A DNA stretch of 64,000 nucleotides, taken from NCBI RefSeq assembly GCF_900110265.1, contig NZ_FODB01000009.1, positions 1-64,000 on the forward strand, written 5' to 3'. Each line of letters opens with the position of its first letter. Position 1 is the first letter of the stretch. This DNA is from Vreelandella aquamarina (GTDB lineage: Bacteria > Pseudomonadota > Gammaproteobacteria > Pseudomonadales > Halomonadaceae). Position numbers and translations under genes: made by a program. The notes under the pieces were generated by a model. It was not told the origin of the DNA. It did no database searches and was given only the letters and a program-made list of their open reading frames with translations. This document shows positions 21,110 to 30,754 of the stretch, one piece after another.

Positions 21110-21400
21110 GACACGCTATCCAGAAAGCTGTTCAAAAGAGTGATTTAAAAAAAGCTACGCTTGTCAAAAGAGGACTAGGCTTAGGGCTAGGCGAACATAG
21201 ATAGTAGCTATTTTGTCCACCATGTCGTTATTAAGCGGCATTTTTTTAAAGCATAGAGGTTAACAGGCGTGGGTGAAACCACTTCGTTTGCAGGAGTTGG
21301 CACTACGCTTTGCTCTAAAGCAAAGCGCGGCAATGGCTCTAGCAACAAAGCAGGACACTCTTTATGATTTGCCGTCATTTTAATAGGTTAGGAGCGTGGT
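21110..21400. other. Divergent intergenic region fdhB / metal-binding protein
   Basis: A 291-base gap between divergent genes. At 21306-21327 there is a perfect 9-bp inverted repeat (CGCTTTGCT / AGCAAAGCG) with a 4-base loop CTAA. No T tract follows, so it does not look like an intrinsic terminator for the plus strand. The hairpin may be an operator or leader structure. The stretch at 21150-21270 is AT-rich and probably holds promoters, but I cannot pick a clear -10/-35 pair. Confidence 0.45.
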
Positions 21401-22318
21401 ATGGACAAGCGGGCACCCTGGATAATCACGCTCTTATTAGTGGCGACATTCATCACCCCCCAGGCATTCGCGGCCACTTCGATTAAAGTGATAGCGTCGT
21501 TTTCGGTCATCGAAGATTTAGTCAAGCGTGTCGCAGGCGATGATATCAGCATCACGACGATTGTACCGGTGGGCGATGATGTTCACCGCTGGGAGCTGAC
21601 GCCCCCTAACGTACTTGCAGTGGAAGAAGCCGATATTGTGTTTTACAACGGCCACGGGCTAGAGCCATGGATCCGTCATGTAGAAGCGATGGCCAACGAA
21701 ACGCTAACGCTAATGGCTCTGGCCGAAAGCGCCAACTATGCGCCGCTGACGATTCCAGTGGGTCAGCATAAAGGCAATCCGGACCCCCATATGTGGATGG
21801 ACCCAAAAGGGGCTGCCGCTTATATCGAGGTAATCACTCACACCCTAAGCGTACGCTATCCCGACAAAGCAGCCGCTTTTCAGGCTCGAGCGGTGCAAGC
21901 CAGGGAGGCGCTTGCCCTACTCGACCAGCAGATACAAGAGCGCCTGGAGGGGATTCCACAAACCAATCGTATACTCACTACCAGTGAAGCGGCTTTTGGC
22001 TATTTTGCCCACGCTTACGGCTTTGAGTATGCCGCGATTTGGGGCCTAGGCAGCGAGACACTGGGCAGCGCCCAGGCTATGGAAATCATGAGCAAACGCT
22101 TAACCGACAAACGTCCGCCCGCGCTGTTTTATGAAAGCACGACACCTTATATCCATATGGATGCCCTAGCGCGAGAGGCTGGTCTTGCGCTAGCAGGCCC
22201 GCTCTATGTGGATACGCTGAGTGATAGCGATGGCCCCGCCTACAACTACCCGGCGATGCTGCGCCACAATGCCGAGCTGTTGCATGAAGCGCTGGGAGGT
22301 GCCAGGGCCGAGGAGTAG
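21401..22318 (+). CDS. Metal ABC transporter substrate-binding protein (cluster A-I, Mn-type ligands)
   Basis: A 305-residue periplasmic binding protein with signal peptide (ending AFAAT) of the ZnuA/PsaA family. Candidate ligands in order: His in GDDVHRWELTPPNV, His in GNPDPHMWMDP, Glu in LTTSEAAFGYFAHAYGF, and Asp in the C-terminal VDTLSDSDGPA. The His-His-Glu-Asp pattern resembles Mn/Fe binders such as PsaA, whereas Zn binders usually have a third His in place of the Glu; metal choice is therefore inference. The usual DPHxYEPTP is replaced by DDVHRWELTP. No ABC ATPase or permease gene is next to it, so it either serves a transporter encoded elsewhere or is solitary. GGAG precedes the ATG. 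Confidence 0.85.
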   Translation: MDKRAPWIITLLLVATFITPQAFAATSIKVIASFSVIEDLVKRVAGDDISITTIVPVGDDVHRWELTPPNVLAVEEADIVFYNGHGLEPWIRHVEAMANETLTLMALAESANYAPLTIPVGQHKGNPDPHMWMDPKGAAAYIEVITHTLSVRYPDKAAAFQARAVQAREALALLDQQIQERLEGIPQTNRILTTSEAAFGYFAHAYGFEYAAIWGLGSETLGSAQAMEIMSKRLTDKRPPALFYESTTPYIHMDALAREAGLALAGPLYVDTLSDSDGPAYNYPAMLRHNAELLHEALGGARAEE

Positions 22319-22321
22319 GCG

Positions 22322-23002
22322 CTAGCTAACCAGCTCGCGAAGCGATGCCACTATCAGGTCCGGGTGGCTCTGCTCGATGGGGTCGCCGTGGTTATAGCCA
22401 TATGGCAGTGCCACCGTCGTAAAGCCCGCCGCCTTACCCGCCGCGATATCATGGCGAGAGTCCCCCACCATCACGCTCGCCGAGGGGGCAATATCCAGCG
22501 TATGGGCAACATGCAGAAGCGGCAACGGGCTGGGTTTTTTCTCGGCCAGCGAGTCGCCGCCCACGGTAGACGTGAACAGCGCCAGCACACCAAAGTGGCT
22601 TAAAATAGGCGCAATGAACCGCTCGGGTTTATTGGTAATCAAGGCCAGCACAAAACCCGCCTCATGCAGCGCATGAAGCGCCTCAAAGGCACCCGGGTAG
22701 AGTTTGGTTAATGCATTGGGTGCGGCCCCGTAATGGCGCATAAACGCTTCGTAGGCGTTTTGTTGCAACGCTGCCTCCGGTGTGGCGTTGAGTGCCCAGG
22801 ACAGCGCTCGCTCTACCAGTACCTGTGCGCCGTTGCCGACCCAATCGCGCACCTGATCTTCACTCGGCTGCGCCAGCCCAACTTCTTGCAGCGCCCGCTG
22901 CACGCCAACGGCCAAATCGGGCACTGAGTCGATTAACGTGCCGTCTAAATCAAAGGCGATTAACCGCTTTGCTTGCAAAATGGTATGCACGCGTGGCCTC
23001 AC
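22322..23002 (-). CDS. gph: Phosphoglycolate phosphatase (HAD family)
   Basis: A 226-residue HAD hydrolase that removes phosphate from 2-phosphoglycolate, as formed during DNA repair or oxygenase activity. HAD motif I is FDLDGTLIDSVPDL, motif II is ALITNKPERFI, and motif III/IV is VMVGDSRHDIAAGKAAGF. Length is typical of Gph. Only 3 bases separate its stop from that of the convergent metal-binding protein. In many relatives gph sits between rpe and trpE; here all three are dispersed. Confidence 0.93.
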   Translation of the reverse strand: MRPRVHTILQAKRLIAFDLDGTLIDSVPDLAVGVQRALQEVGLAQPSEDQVRDWVGNGAQVLVERALSWALNATPEAALQQNAYEAFMRHYGAAPNALTKLYPGAFEALHALHEAGFVLALITNKPERFIAPILSHFGVLALFTSTVGGDSLAEKKPSPLPLLHVAHTLDIAPSASVMVGDSRHDIAAGKAAGFTTVALPYGYNHGDPIEQSHPDLIVASLRELVS

Positions 23003-23124
23003 TTATGTGCTTAGGCTGCTAGTTGGCAACAGTGTCGATTAATTTGATCATCTTACCTACTTAGTTCTTCGTCATACACCGCATAAAGTTCTATGCTGTG
23101 GCTATATTTGACAAGGAGAGAGTA

Positions 23125-24423
23125 ATGGCCATTCCCCGAATTGTGATTGTGGGCGGCGGCGCGGGCGGGCTAGCCCTAGCCACCCGTCTTGGACACACGC
23201 TAGGTAAAAAAAAGCGCGCTGAGATTGTCCTGCTTGACCGCAACGCCACCCACGTATGGAAGCCGCTGCTGCATGAGCTAGCCACCGGGGTGCTAAACTC
23301 CAGCATGGATGAAGTGGATTATCGCGGGCACTCCTCAGCCCACTACTACCGCTACCAGCGCGGCTCGCTCAACGGTCTTGATCGGGAACAGAAGGTCATT
23401 CACCTGGCACCTATTGAAGATGAAGATGGCGTGGAGGTACTGCCCGCCCGCCAGCTCACTTATGACTATTTAGTACTGTCACTTGGCAGTATCTCGAATG
23501 ATTTTGGTACCAAGGGAGTCGCAGAGCACTGCCACTTTATTGACTCTCCCCAGCAGGCCAAAGCCTTCCAGCGGGACATGATCAATACCTTCCTGCGCTA
23601 TACCGACCCCAAGCTGCGTCAGAACACCCAGCTCACCATTGGCATTGTCGGCGGCGGTGCAACGGGGGTGGAGCTTTCGGCCGAACTGCTCGACGCCTCG
23701 CGCCTGCTCAATGCCTACGGCGTCACGGCTGTTGATCACCAAACCATTAGCGTGCATTTGATTGAAGCGGCACCGCGTCTGCTCCCCGGTTTATCTGAGC
23801 GCATCAGCCAAACCGTTCAGCAAGAGCTGGAGAGTATGGGGGTCACCGTACATGTGGGCACGGCAATTCAAGAAGCTCAGGAGTATCAGCTGGTCACAGG
23901 CGACGGTGAGGTGATCGAAACCGATCTCAACGTATGGGCCGCTGGCATTAAAGCGCCGCCGTTTCTTACTGAGCTGGGCTTAAGCACCAACAAGCGCAAC
24001 CAGATCAACGTCAAGCAGACACTGCAGAGCGTAGACGACCCGCATATTTTTGCAATGGGCGACTGCGCTTGCTGCCCCCAAGGCGATAATGCAACGGTGC
24101 CGCCTCGCGCTCAGGCCGCCCATCAGCAGGCCAAGCTATTGGCTAAAAACCTGGAGCATTGCCTGGAGAAGAAGCCGCTGCGCGAATTTCACTATCGCGA
24201 TCACGGCTCGCTTGTATCCCTGGCCCGTTACGACGCGGTAGGTAACCTCATGCGCAGCTCCGCCTCTCGCGGGCTTTTTCTGGAGGGCTGGCTGGCGCGC
24301 CAAGCCTATGCATCGCTCTACCGCATGCATCAACTCTCTATTCACGGTGCGCCAAAAACCGGGCTTGCCTGGTTGGTGGATAAATTAAACCGCTACCTCA
24401 AACCACGCATGAAACTTCACTAA
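23125..24423 (+). CDS. ndh: Type II NADH:quinone dehydrogenase
   Basis: A 432-residue single-subunit, non-proton-pumping NADH dehydrogenase that feeds the quinone pool from the inner face of the membrane. The FAD Rossmann motif is IVIVGGGAGGLALATRLG, the NADH Rossmann is IGIVGGGATGVELSAEL, and the FAD/quinone segment is FAMGDCACCP followed by PRAQAAHQQA. The C-terminus is amphipathic (HQLSIHG, LVDKLNRYLKPRMKLH), fitting monotopic membrane binding. Start at 23125 was chosen over an upstream one because AAGGAGAG ends 4 bases before it. It lies divergent from gph. Confidence 0.95.
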   Translation: MAIPRIVIVGGGAGGLALATRLGHTLGKKKRAEIVLLDRNATHVWKPLLHELATGVLNSSMDEVDYRGHSSAHYYRYQRGSLNGLDREQKVIHLAPIEDEDGVEVLPARQLTYDYLVLSLGSISNDFGTKGVAEHCHFIDSPQQAKAFQRDMINTFLRYTDPKLRQNTQLTIGIVGGGATGVELSAELLDASRLLNAYGVTAVDHQTISVHLIEAAPRLLPGLSERISQTVQQELESMGVTVHVGTAIQEAQEYQLVTGDGEVIETDLNVWAAGIKAPPFLTELGLSTNKRNQINVKQTLQSVDDPHIFAMGDCACCPQGDNATVPPRAQAAHQQAKLLAKNLEHCLEKKPLREFHYRDHGSLVSLARYDAVGNLMRSSASRGLFLEGWLARQAYASLYRMHQLSIHGAPKTGLAWLVDKLNRYLKPRMKLH

Positions 24424-24484
24424 AGACATGCAAAGGGCGGGAGATCTACCCTAATACCATTCAGTTAAGCATAGTTAGCGGTCA

Positions 24485-24563
24485 TGGGAGGGAGCTTCAG
24501 CTCGCGACGGGGGCTCTGCTAAGGCGCCTAGCGGCGCCATTCGCCCGCTAAAGCGGCCTCCCA
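24485..24563. repeat. REP-pair (REPIN-like) extragenic palindromic element
   Basis: Two inverted, imperfect copies of a Pseudomonas-style REP sequence. The left is TGGGAGGGAGCTTCAGCTCG, and the right, read on the minus strand, is TGGGAGGCCGCTTTAGCGGG. About 18 of the first 24 positions match. A short GC-rich centre (GGCGCCTAGCGGCGCC) can itself pair. It lies between ndh and rpe 3' ends. REP pairs are mobilised by RAYT transposases, none of which is in this window. Confidence 0.7.
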
Positions 24564-24606
24564 CTCAGGCTTACTCAGCATAACGGGTAGGTAAACCCGA
24601 TAACTA

Positions 24607-25305
24607 TCAGCGAACCTTGGCCAGCTCCGCGCGCATCTGCTGAATCACGCTGTCGTAGCCGTGGGGGTCGCTTGCCTGGTGGGCGTTAAAGATCGCTGAA
24701 CCCGCTACAAAGGTATCGGCACCGGCGGCGGCGATATCCGCGATATTGTCGACTTTGACGCCACCATCAATCTCCAAGCGAATGGGCAAGCCCGAAGCGT
24801 CGATACGCGCACGTGCCTCACGCAGCTTGTTCAGCGTGCCGGGGATAAACGACTGGCCGCCAAAGCCGGGGTTGACGCTCATCAGCAGCACCATATCAAC
24901 CTTATCCATCACGTAATCAAGATACGAAAGCGGCGTGGCCGGGTTAAACACCAGCCCCGCTTTACAACCACCATCACGAATCAGCTGCAGCGCACGATCA
25001 ATATGCTCGGATGCTTCGGGGTGAAAGGTAATGTAGCTGGCCCCGGCATCAATAAAATCGCTAATCATGCGATCCACCGGCTTCACCATCAGGTGCACAT
25101 CAATGGGTGCCGTCACACCATGGTCGCGCAGCGCCTTACATACCATCGGCCCAATAGTCAGGTTCGGCACGTAATGGTTGTCCATGACGTCGAAATGAAC
25201 CACATCGGCGCCGGCCGCCAGCACGTTATCAACCTCCTCGCCCAGCCGCGCAAAGTTAGCGGAGAGTATCGAAGGGGCAATCAAAAAATCCTGTGCAGCG
25301 CTCAT
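24607..25305 (-). CDS. rpe: Ribulose-phosphate 3-epimerase
   Basis: A 232-residue TIM-barrel enzyme interconverting ribulose 5-phosphate and xylulose 5-phosphate in the pentose phosphate pathway. Motifs: [33 protein letters not shown] (metal His/Asp), [26 protein letters not shown] and [11 protein letters not shown]. The frame is open upstream to 25359, but the ATG at 25305 ([12 protein letters not shown]) matches the family and has GAGGA upstream. It converges on ndh across the REP pair. Confidence 0.97.
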   Translation of the reverse strand: MSAAQDFLIAPSILSANFARLGEEVDNVLAAGADVVHFDVMDNHYVPNLTIGPMVCKALRDHGVTAPIDVHLMVKPVDRMISDFIDAGASYITFHPEASEHIDRALQLIRDGGCKAGLVFNPATPLSYLDYVMDKVDMVLLMSVNPGFGGQSFIPGTLNKLREARARIDASGLPIRLEIDGGVKVDNIADIAAAGADTFVAGSAIFNAHQASDPHGYDSVIQQMRAELAKVR

Positions 25306-25523
25306 GAAGGGGTCCTCAGGTAATAAAAATAAAGGGGCCATCTTACCAGAGCCACACACGAAGCCCTATTACACATGACGGCCATGCAGCACGCTTGCCG
25401 TCAGTGCATATCCTTAAACAGATATTTCCAAATAGAATATAAAACACAATTGTAATTCCACAATCCTAGGTTTAACCTTAGCGACATCGCGACTAAATCG
25501 CCCCCAGAATTAAGGAGTCTGCA

Positions 25524-26561
25524 ATGACGCTATCCTCTGCATTCCGTACTGGCCTTCGCCGTAGCCTACTGGCCGTTGCCGTTGGCACCGTCGTTTCTGG
25601 CATGACCTTCTCCAGCGCCGCCGTCGCCCAGGAGCGCGAGCTACTGAACTCCTCCTATGACATCGCCCGCGAGCTGTTCGCCGCGATTAACCCGGAGTTC
25701 CAGGCGTGGTGGGAAGAGGAGCATGGCGAAGAGATCGCTATCAGCCAGTCCCACGGTGGCTCCTCTGCCCAGGCGCGCGCCATTATGCAGGGCCTACGTG
25801 CGGACGTAGTGACGTTTAACCAAGTCACCGACGTTCAAGCACTAGCCGATGCAGGCTTGGTGGCTGAGGATTGGCAGGATGCGTTTGAGAACAACGCTTC
25901 GCCCTACTACTCCACCACCGCTTTCCTTGTGCGCAAAGGCAACCCGAAAGGCATCGAAAGCTGGGATGACCTCGTTAAAGAAGACGTACAAATGGTCTTC
26001 CCGAACCCGAAAACCTCCGGTAACGGCCGCTACACGTACCTGGCTGCCTGGGGCTTCGCCGAGAATGAATTCGACGGCGATGAAGAGAAGATCCAAGACT
26101 TCATGCGCACCTTCCTGCGCAACGTAGCGGTGTTCGACACCGGCGGTCGCGGTGCCACAACCAGCTTTATCGAGCGCGGCATTGGCGACGTACTGATCAG
26201 CTTTGAGTCTGAAGTGAACAACATCCGCAGCGAATACGGCAGCGATGACTACGAAGTAATCGTCCCGCCGGTGAGCATTCTGGCGGAATTCCCGGTCGCG
26301 GTGGTGGGTGAAAACGCCGAACGTAACGGCAACAGCGACTTAGCCCAAAGCTACCTAGAGTATCTCTACAGCGAAGATGCCCAGCGTCAGCTGGCAGGCT
26401 TTAACTACCGTGTCCATAACGACACTGTGGTAGAAGAGTTTGCCGACCAGTTCCCCGACACCGAGCTATTTGAAGTCGAAACCGTGTTCGGCAGCTGGGA
26501 AGAAGCGATGGAGAACCACTTCGAAGGCGGTGCTCTGCTTGATCAACTGCAACGTCGTTAA
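25524..26561 (+). CDS. Sulfate/thiosulfate ABC transporter substrate-binding protein
   Basis: A 345-residue periplasmic protein with a long signal peptide (cleavage probably after AAVAQ, about residue 36). Family signatures are [63 protein letters not shown] and [16 protein letters not shown]. It binds sulfate and probably thiosulfate and hands it to the CysTWA transporter encoded immediately downstream (9-base gap). It could be named sbp or cysP; sequence alone does not decide. AAGGAG precedes the ATG. It is the first gene of the operon, with an AT-rich leader at about 25420-25520 where CysB would be expected to bind. Confidence 0.93.
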   Translation: MTLSSAFRTGLRRSLLAVAVGTVVSGMTFSSAAVAQERELLNSSYDIARELFAAINPEFQAWWEEEHGEEIAISQSHGGSSAQARAIMQGLRADVVTFNQVTDVQALADAGLVAEDWQDAFENNASPYYSTTAFLVRKGNPKGIESWDDLVKEDVQMVFPNPKTSGNGRYTYLAAWGFAENEFDGDEEKIQDFMRTFLRNVAVFDTGGRGATTSFIERGIGDVLISFESEVNNIRSEYGSDDYEVIVPPVSILAEFPVAVVGENAERNGNSDLAQSYLEYLYSEDAQRQLAGFNYRVHNDTVVEEFADQFPDTELFEVETVFGSWEEAMENHFEGGALLDQLQRR

Positions 26562-26570
26562 CGGAACCCC

Positions 26571-27425
26571 ATGAGCCAATTAGCATTTTGGCGATCCGGC
26601 AGCACGCGTGTGCTGCCGGGTTTTGGCCTATCTATGGGTATCAGCGTGCTATTTATTTCGCTGGTACTGCTACTCCCCATTACCGGGCTGTTTGGCCAGC
26701 TTTCTGAACTAAGCCTGGCCGAGTACTTTGCCATCATCACCGAAGGTCGCGTCGTCGCCAGCTATATGGTCACCATCGGCGCGGCAGCCGTGGCGGCGCT
26801 GGTGAACGCAGTGTTTGGCCTACTGCTGGCATGGGTGCTGGTGCGCTATGAATTCCCTGGCAAACGCCTACTCGATGCTTTGATGGATCTGCCTTTTGCC
26901 CTGCCCACCGCCGTTGCGGGCATTACTCTGGCGACGCTCTATGCGGGCAATGGCTGGGTCGGCAACATCATCGAGCCCATGGGGCTTCAGGTCGCTTACA
27001 CCTGGGTGGGGATTGCCCTGGCGATGGCCTTCACCAGTATTCCCTTTGTGGTGCGCACGGTGCAGCCGGTGCTGGAAGATTTGCCTGCCGAAGTGGACGA
27101 AGCCGCGATGTCCCTGGGCGCCACCGATGGCGTGGCGTTTCGCCGAGTGATTATGCCGCACCTTTGGCCAGCGCTCGTCACCGGCACCGGGCTTGCCTTC
27201 GTACGCTCATTAGGTGAGTTCGGGGCGATTATTTTTATCGCAGGCAATATGCCCTATGAAACCGAAATTACCGCGCTGATGATCTTCGTCAAACTGCAGG
27301 AGTATGACTACGCCGGGGCGTCTGCCATTGCCTCGGTGGTGCTGTTTGTCTCGCTGGCGCTGCTGCTCGCCATCAATATCTGGCAGGGCCGCTTTGTGCG
27401 TCGTCTGCATGGAGGTAAAGGATAA
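26571..27425 (+). CDS. cysT: Sulfate ABC transporter permease CysT/CysU
   Basis: A 284-residue inner-membrane permease with six predicted helices. The EAA loop of type I permeases is EVDEAAMSLGATDGVAFRRVIMPHLWPAL, about residue 180. It pairs with CysW to form the sulfate channel. It starts 9 bases after the binding-protein gene and overlaps the cysW start by one base (TAATG). Confidence 0.95.
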   Translation: MSQLAFWRSGSTRVLPGFGLSMGISVLFISLVLLLPITGLFGQLSELSLAEYFAIITEGRVVASYMVTIGAAAVAALVNAVFGLLLAWVLVRYEFPGKRLLDALMDLPFALPTAVAGITLATLYAGNGWVGNIIEPMGLQVAYTWVGIALAMAFTSIPFVVRTVQPVLEDLPAEVDEAAMSLGATDGVAFRRVIMPHLWPALVTGTGLAFVRSLGEFGAIIFIAGNMPYETEITALMIFVKLQEYDYAGASAIASVVLFVSLALLLAINIWQGRFVRRLHGGKG

Positions 27426-28252
27426 TGCGCCGGATTGGTGATGCGCCTTTAGTGCGGCGCTTATTAATTGGCGCAGCCCTACTGCTGTCTGCGCTATTTC
27501 TGCTGCTGCCGCTGGTGGCTATTTTTGCTCAGGCGTTCTCCCAGGGCGTCATGGTATTTTGGGAGAACGTGAGCAATGCGTTCACCCTGCACGCCATTGG
27601 CCTTACGTTGGTCATTGCGTTAATGACCATCCCCATTTGCTTGGTATTTGGCGTCGCGCTAGCGTGGCTGGTGACGCGCTTTAGCTTCCCAGGGCGGCGC
27701 ATTCTGCAAACGCTGATTGATATTCCGTTTGCCGTTTCTCCTGTGGTCGCTGGCTTAATTTATCTACTGCTGTATGGCCGCAACGGCTGGATTGGCGGAT
27801 GGTTAGATAGCCACGATATTCAGCTGATGTTTGCCTGGCCGGGCATTTTGATGGTCACCATCTTCGTCACCTGCCCGTTTGTGGCGCGTGAATTAATCCC
27901 GCTTATGCAGGCCCAAGGCTCACGGGAAGAAGAAGCCGCCGTAACGCTGGGCGCTTCTGGCTGGACAACGTTTTGGCGGGTCACGCTGCCCAACATTCGC
28001 TGGGCACTGCTCTACGGCATCATCCTTACCAACGCCCGCGCGGTGGGTGAATTTGGCGCGGTCTCGGTTGTCTCAGGGGCCATTCGTGGGCAAACCAATA
28101 CGCTACCGCTGCACCTTGAGCAGCTCTATCAGGATTACAACGCCGTGGGTGCGTTTGCGAGCGCCGCCCTGCTGGCCCTGATTGCCCTGTTAACTCTTGC
28201 GGCCAAGGCAGGCCTTGAATGGCGCGCATCGCGCCGGGAGGCATACACATGA
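27425..28252 (+). CDS. cysW: Sulfate ABC transporter permease CysW
   Basis: A 275-residue partner permease. The EAA loop is [28 protein letters not shown], and [19 protein letters not shown] is the conserved CysW segment beyond it. GGAGGTAAAGGATA precedes the ATG. The 3' end overlaps cysA by 4 bases (ATGA), suggesting translational coupling. Confidence 0.95.
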   Translation: MRRIGDAPLVRRLLIGAALLLSALFLLLPLVAIFAQAFSQGVMVFWENVSNAFTLHAIGLTLVIALMTIPICLVFGVALAWLVTRFSFPGRRILQTLIDIPFAVSPVVAGLIYLLLYGRNGWIGGWLDSHDIQLMFAWPGILMVTIFVTCPFVARELIPLMQAQGSREEEAAVTLGASGWTTFWRVTLPNIRWALLYGIILTNARAVGEFGAVSVVSGAIRGQTNTLPLHLEQLYQDYNAVGAFASAALLALIALLTLAAKAGLEWRASRREAYT

Positions 28253-29343
28253 GTATTCGCTTACAGAATATTGCCAAGCACTTTGCCAACACCCAGGCGC
28301 TTGAGCCCATCAACCTGGACATTCACGAAGGTGAATTGGTGGGCTTGCTAGGTCCTTCCGGTTCGGGAAAAACCACCCTGCTGCGTATCATTGCTGGCCT
28401 AGAGAACGCCGACCGCTCTCCGCAGCCCGGCAAGATTCTATTTGGCGACCGCGATGTCACCAACGTGCATGTGCGCGACCGCCGCATCGGCTTTGTTTTT
28501 CAGCACTACGCCCTGTTTCGCCATATGAGCGTTTATGACAACGTGGCGTTTGGCCTTACGGTGATGCCGAAAAAGCGCCGCCCCTCCAACGGTGAAATTC
28601 GGGCGCGAGTCTTCAGGCTCCTTGAGATGGTGCAGCTACAGCACTTAGCCAACCGCTTGCCTGCCCAGCTCTCGGGTGGGCAACAGCAGCGCGTATCGCT
28701 GGCTCGCGCACTTGCTGTAGAGCCTGACGTCCTGCTGCTAGACGAGCCGTTTGGCGCCCTGGATGCCAAGGTTCGCCAAGACCTTCGCCGCTGGCTGCGC
28801 CGCCTGCACGACGAATTGAACTTTACCAGTGTGTTCGTCACCCACGACCAGGAAGAAGCGCTGGAGCTTTCTGACCGTGTGGTGGTGATGAGTAACGGCC
28901 GTATCGAGCAAATCGACACGCCGGATACGCTCTACCGCGCACCGAAGAACCGCTTTGTATTTGAGTTTTTGGGTGATGTGAACCACCTAGAGGGCCGCGT
29001 TCGCGATGGCGTGCTGACCTGCGGCGATGCGCACCTCAACGTGGACTTACCCGATGGCGATGAAGAGCTGCTGCTGCGCCCCCATGAGGTGCGCCTGGCG
29101 GAAGAACCCAGCGCTGAAAGCCACCTGCCGGTGACGATTACCGCTATCTCCCCGGTCGGTGCCGAAGTACGCGTAGAGCTAGAGGCCGACTGGCTGGCAA
29201 AACCGTGGCTAGCCACCGTTCGCCACGCCGATTTCGAGCGACTGCACATGCGCCGGGGGCAGCGCTTGTTTGCTCACCCGCGCCAGTGGCATCGCTTTAA
29301 AGAAGACGCTAAAACACCTGAGCAGCAGGCACGAGTGGCTTAG
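28249..29343 (+). CDS. cysA: Sulfate ABC transporter ATP-binding protein CysA
   Basis: A 364-residue ATPase energising sulfate uptake. Walker A is [13 protein letters not shown]-loop FVFQHYALF, signature [15 protein letters not shown], Walker [16 protein letters not shown], and H-loop [15 protein letters not shown]. The C-terminal TOBE-like regulatory domain follows ([14 protein letters not shown]). The frame is open from 28219, but the ATG at 28249 overlaps the cysW stop and has GGGAGGCATAC upstream. It is the last gene of the operon. Confidence 0.95.
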   Translation: MSIRLQNIAKHFANTQALEPINLDIHEGELVGLLGPSGSGKTTLLRIIAGLENADRSPQPGKILFGDRDVTNVHVRDRRIGFVFQHYALFRHMSVYDNVAFGLTVMPKKRRPSNGEIRARVFRLLEMVQLQHLANRLPAQLSGGQQQRVSLARALAVEPDVLLLDEPFGALDAKVRQDLRRWLRRLHDELNFTSVFVTHDQEEALELSDRVVVMSNGRIEQIDTPDTLYRAPKNRFVFEFLGDVNHLEGRVRDGVLTCGDAHLNVDLPDGDEELLLRPHEVRLAEEPSAESHLPVTITAISPVGAEVRVELEADWLAKPWLATVRHADFERLHMRRGQRLFAHPRQWHRFKEDAKTPEQQARVA

Positions 29344-29482
29344 GGACTGCTAGCGCGGCAGGCTAGCACAACGCTATACTGCCGCGATTATTGCAATGCC
29401 TTGTTTCTTAACGCTTTGCTTTTTAATACCTTGTTGCGACAGGTATGTTTATCGTTTAACCACAATGATTGCGGAGAGTTTT

Positions 29483-30076
29483 ATGCGTCGGCGTCACTTT
29501 TTACGCGCGTCTGGTGCGTTGTTAACCACCCTATTGCTGGCAGGCTGTGCAAGTCCTCAATACCTACAGCTAAACCCCACCCGTAGCGCTAACGTGCCGC
29601 AAACCGGCTCGGGTCAGCAAGTGACCGTGGTGGCCGTCGACGCCCGGCCGAGTGAAGTCATTGGTACGCGCACGGGCGGCAACATGTCGACGGCGCAGAT
29701 TATAGTAAGCAGCCATGAATTGATTCCGCGCCTACAGGCCGAAGCGGAGCGTGCCGCACGCGATATGGGGTTTACCCCTACCCGCGAAGCCGCCCAAGGC
29801 CGCCCCAGCCTGACTCTGGAACTTGCCAGCTTGCACTATGGCCGTGGCGACAGCGGGCAGCCGCTAATTGATGAAGCGCGCATTGAAGGGGTTTTCCGGG
29901 CCATCGCGCAGAACCAGGGCACGACGTATACCGGGACATATACGTCACGTCGCACCCAAGGTTATGCGCTTAAACCGGGTGAAGATGCCAATACGCGGAT
30001 GTTGAACGACTTGCTTAGCGATGGCCTAAACCGGGCATTCAGCGACCCAGAGCTGGGTCGGCTTCTCGCCCGTTAA
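29483..30076 (+). CDS. YajG-like outer-membrane lipoprotein
   Basis: A 197-residue lipoprotein. The signal sequence ends in lipobox LLLAG with Cys22 (LLAGCASPQYLQLNP). The mature part matches YajG-family features (VTVVAVDARPSEVIGTRTGG, LTLELASLHYGRGDSGQPLIDEARIEG, LNDLLSDGLNRAFSDPEL). Its role is unknown; relatives are anchored in the outer membrane. An upstream ATG in frame at 29465 and the open frame from 29396 are less likely because GGAGAG lies just before 29483. It is monocistronic, after cysA with about 140 bases between. Confidence 0.8.
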   Translation: MRRRHFLRASGALLTTLLLAGCASPQYLQLNPTRSANVPQTGSGQQVTVVAVDARPSEVIGTRTGGNMSTAQIIVSSHELIPRLQAEAERAARDMGFTPTREAAQGRPSLTLELASLHYGRGDSGQPLIDEARIEGVFRAIAQNQGTTYTGTYTSRRTQGYALKPGEDANTRMLNDLLSDGLNRAFSDPELGRLLAR

Positions 30077-30085
30077 GGGGGATAA

Positions 30086-30724
30086 TTAAACCCGTGGCCC
30101 GCGCCGCTCAAGCGCCCAGATGCTTTCACTTCGGCCACGGGCATCGGCGGGCAGGTGCGCTAACCGCTCTATGCGGAAATTGGGCGCCATCAGGCGCTCA
30201 ATTTCCTCATCCGGCACGCTAAATGGCGGCCCGGCATCGCCATCGGCGTGGGTTAACCCCACCAGCAGCCCTTTCGCTCCCGGTGGCACCAACTGAGCCA
30301 AGTGGAAAGCGTAGCGTTCGCGGGTAGCCGGTGGCAGCGCAATCAGCGATGCACGATCGTAAAAAGCCTCCACTTCAGCCGCCTGCTGAATATGCAGGTG
30401 AAAGAAGTCACCGCACCAGAGCTCGATGTTACCCTGCCGGCACACCTCAAAGCCTGCCTGAGTATAACGAGAGATACCGCCACTACGCTGGGCCAAAAAT
30501 TGCTCGATAGCCTCCGGGGCAAGCTCTATGCCCAACACCGGGTGCCCTTGGTCCGCGAGCCAGCGCATATCTAAGCTCTTCCCACATAGCGGCACCAACA
30601 CCTTGGCTCCAGAGGGCACGCCTAGCGTTGGCCAATACTTCAACAGTGCCGGGTGGGTCTCCTCCAGGTGAAAGCCTATCCGTCCCTCTTGCCAACGCTG
30701 CCGCCAGGAATTCTCCATGGACAT
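30086..30724 (-). CDS. tpm: Thiopurine S-methyltransferase (TPMT)
   Basis: A 212-residue class I SAM methyltransferase that methylates thiopurines and, in bacteria, also selenite and tellurite. Diagnostic features are WRQRWQEGRIGFHLEETHPALLKYW at the N-terminus, the SAM-binding LVPLCGKSLDMRWLADQGHPVLGIEL, and FYDRASLIALPP. Length is normal. The start is either the first Met or the Met two residues on (AGAGGGC precedes). It converges on the YajG-like gene, 9 bases apart. Confidence 0.93.
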   Translation of the reverse strand: MSMENSWRQRWQEGRIGFHLEETHPALLKYWPTLGVPSGAKVLVPLCGKSLDMRWLADQGHPVLGIELAPEAIEQFLAQRSGGISRYTQAGFEVCRQGNIELWCGDFFHLHIQQAAEVEAFYDRASLIALPPATRERYAFHLAQLVPPGAKGLLVGLTHADGDAGPPFSVPDEEIERLMAPNFRIERLAHLPADARGRSESIWALERRGPRV

Positions 30725-30754
30725 GCCCTCTTACTATCCTAAAAACCTAACTGT

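Noticed and set aside
21306-21327. Terminator upstream of the metal-binding protein
   Set aside because: A good inverted repeat but no T run on either side, and no gene ends here; left as an unexplained hairpin in the divergent gap.
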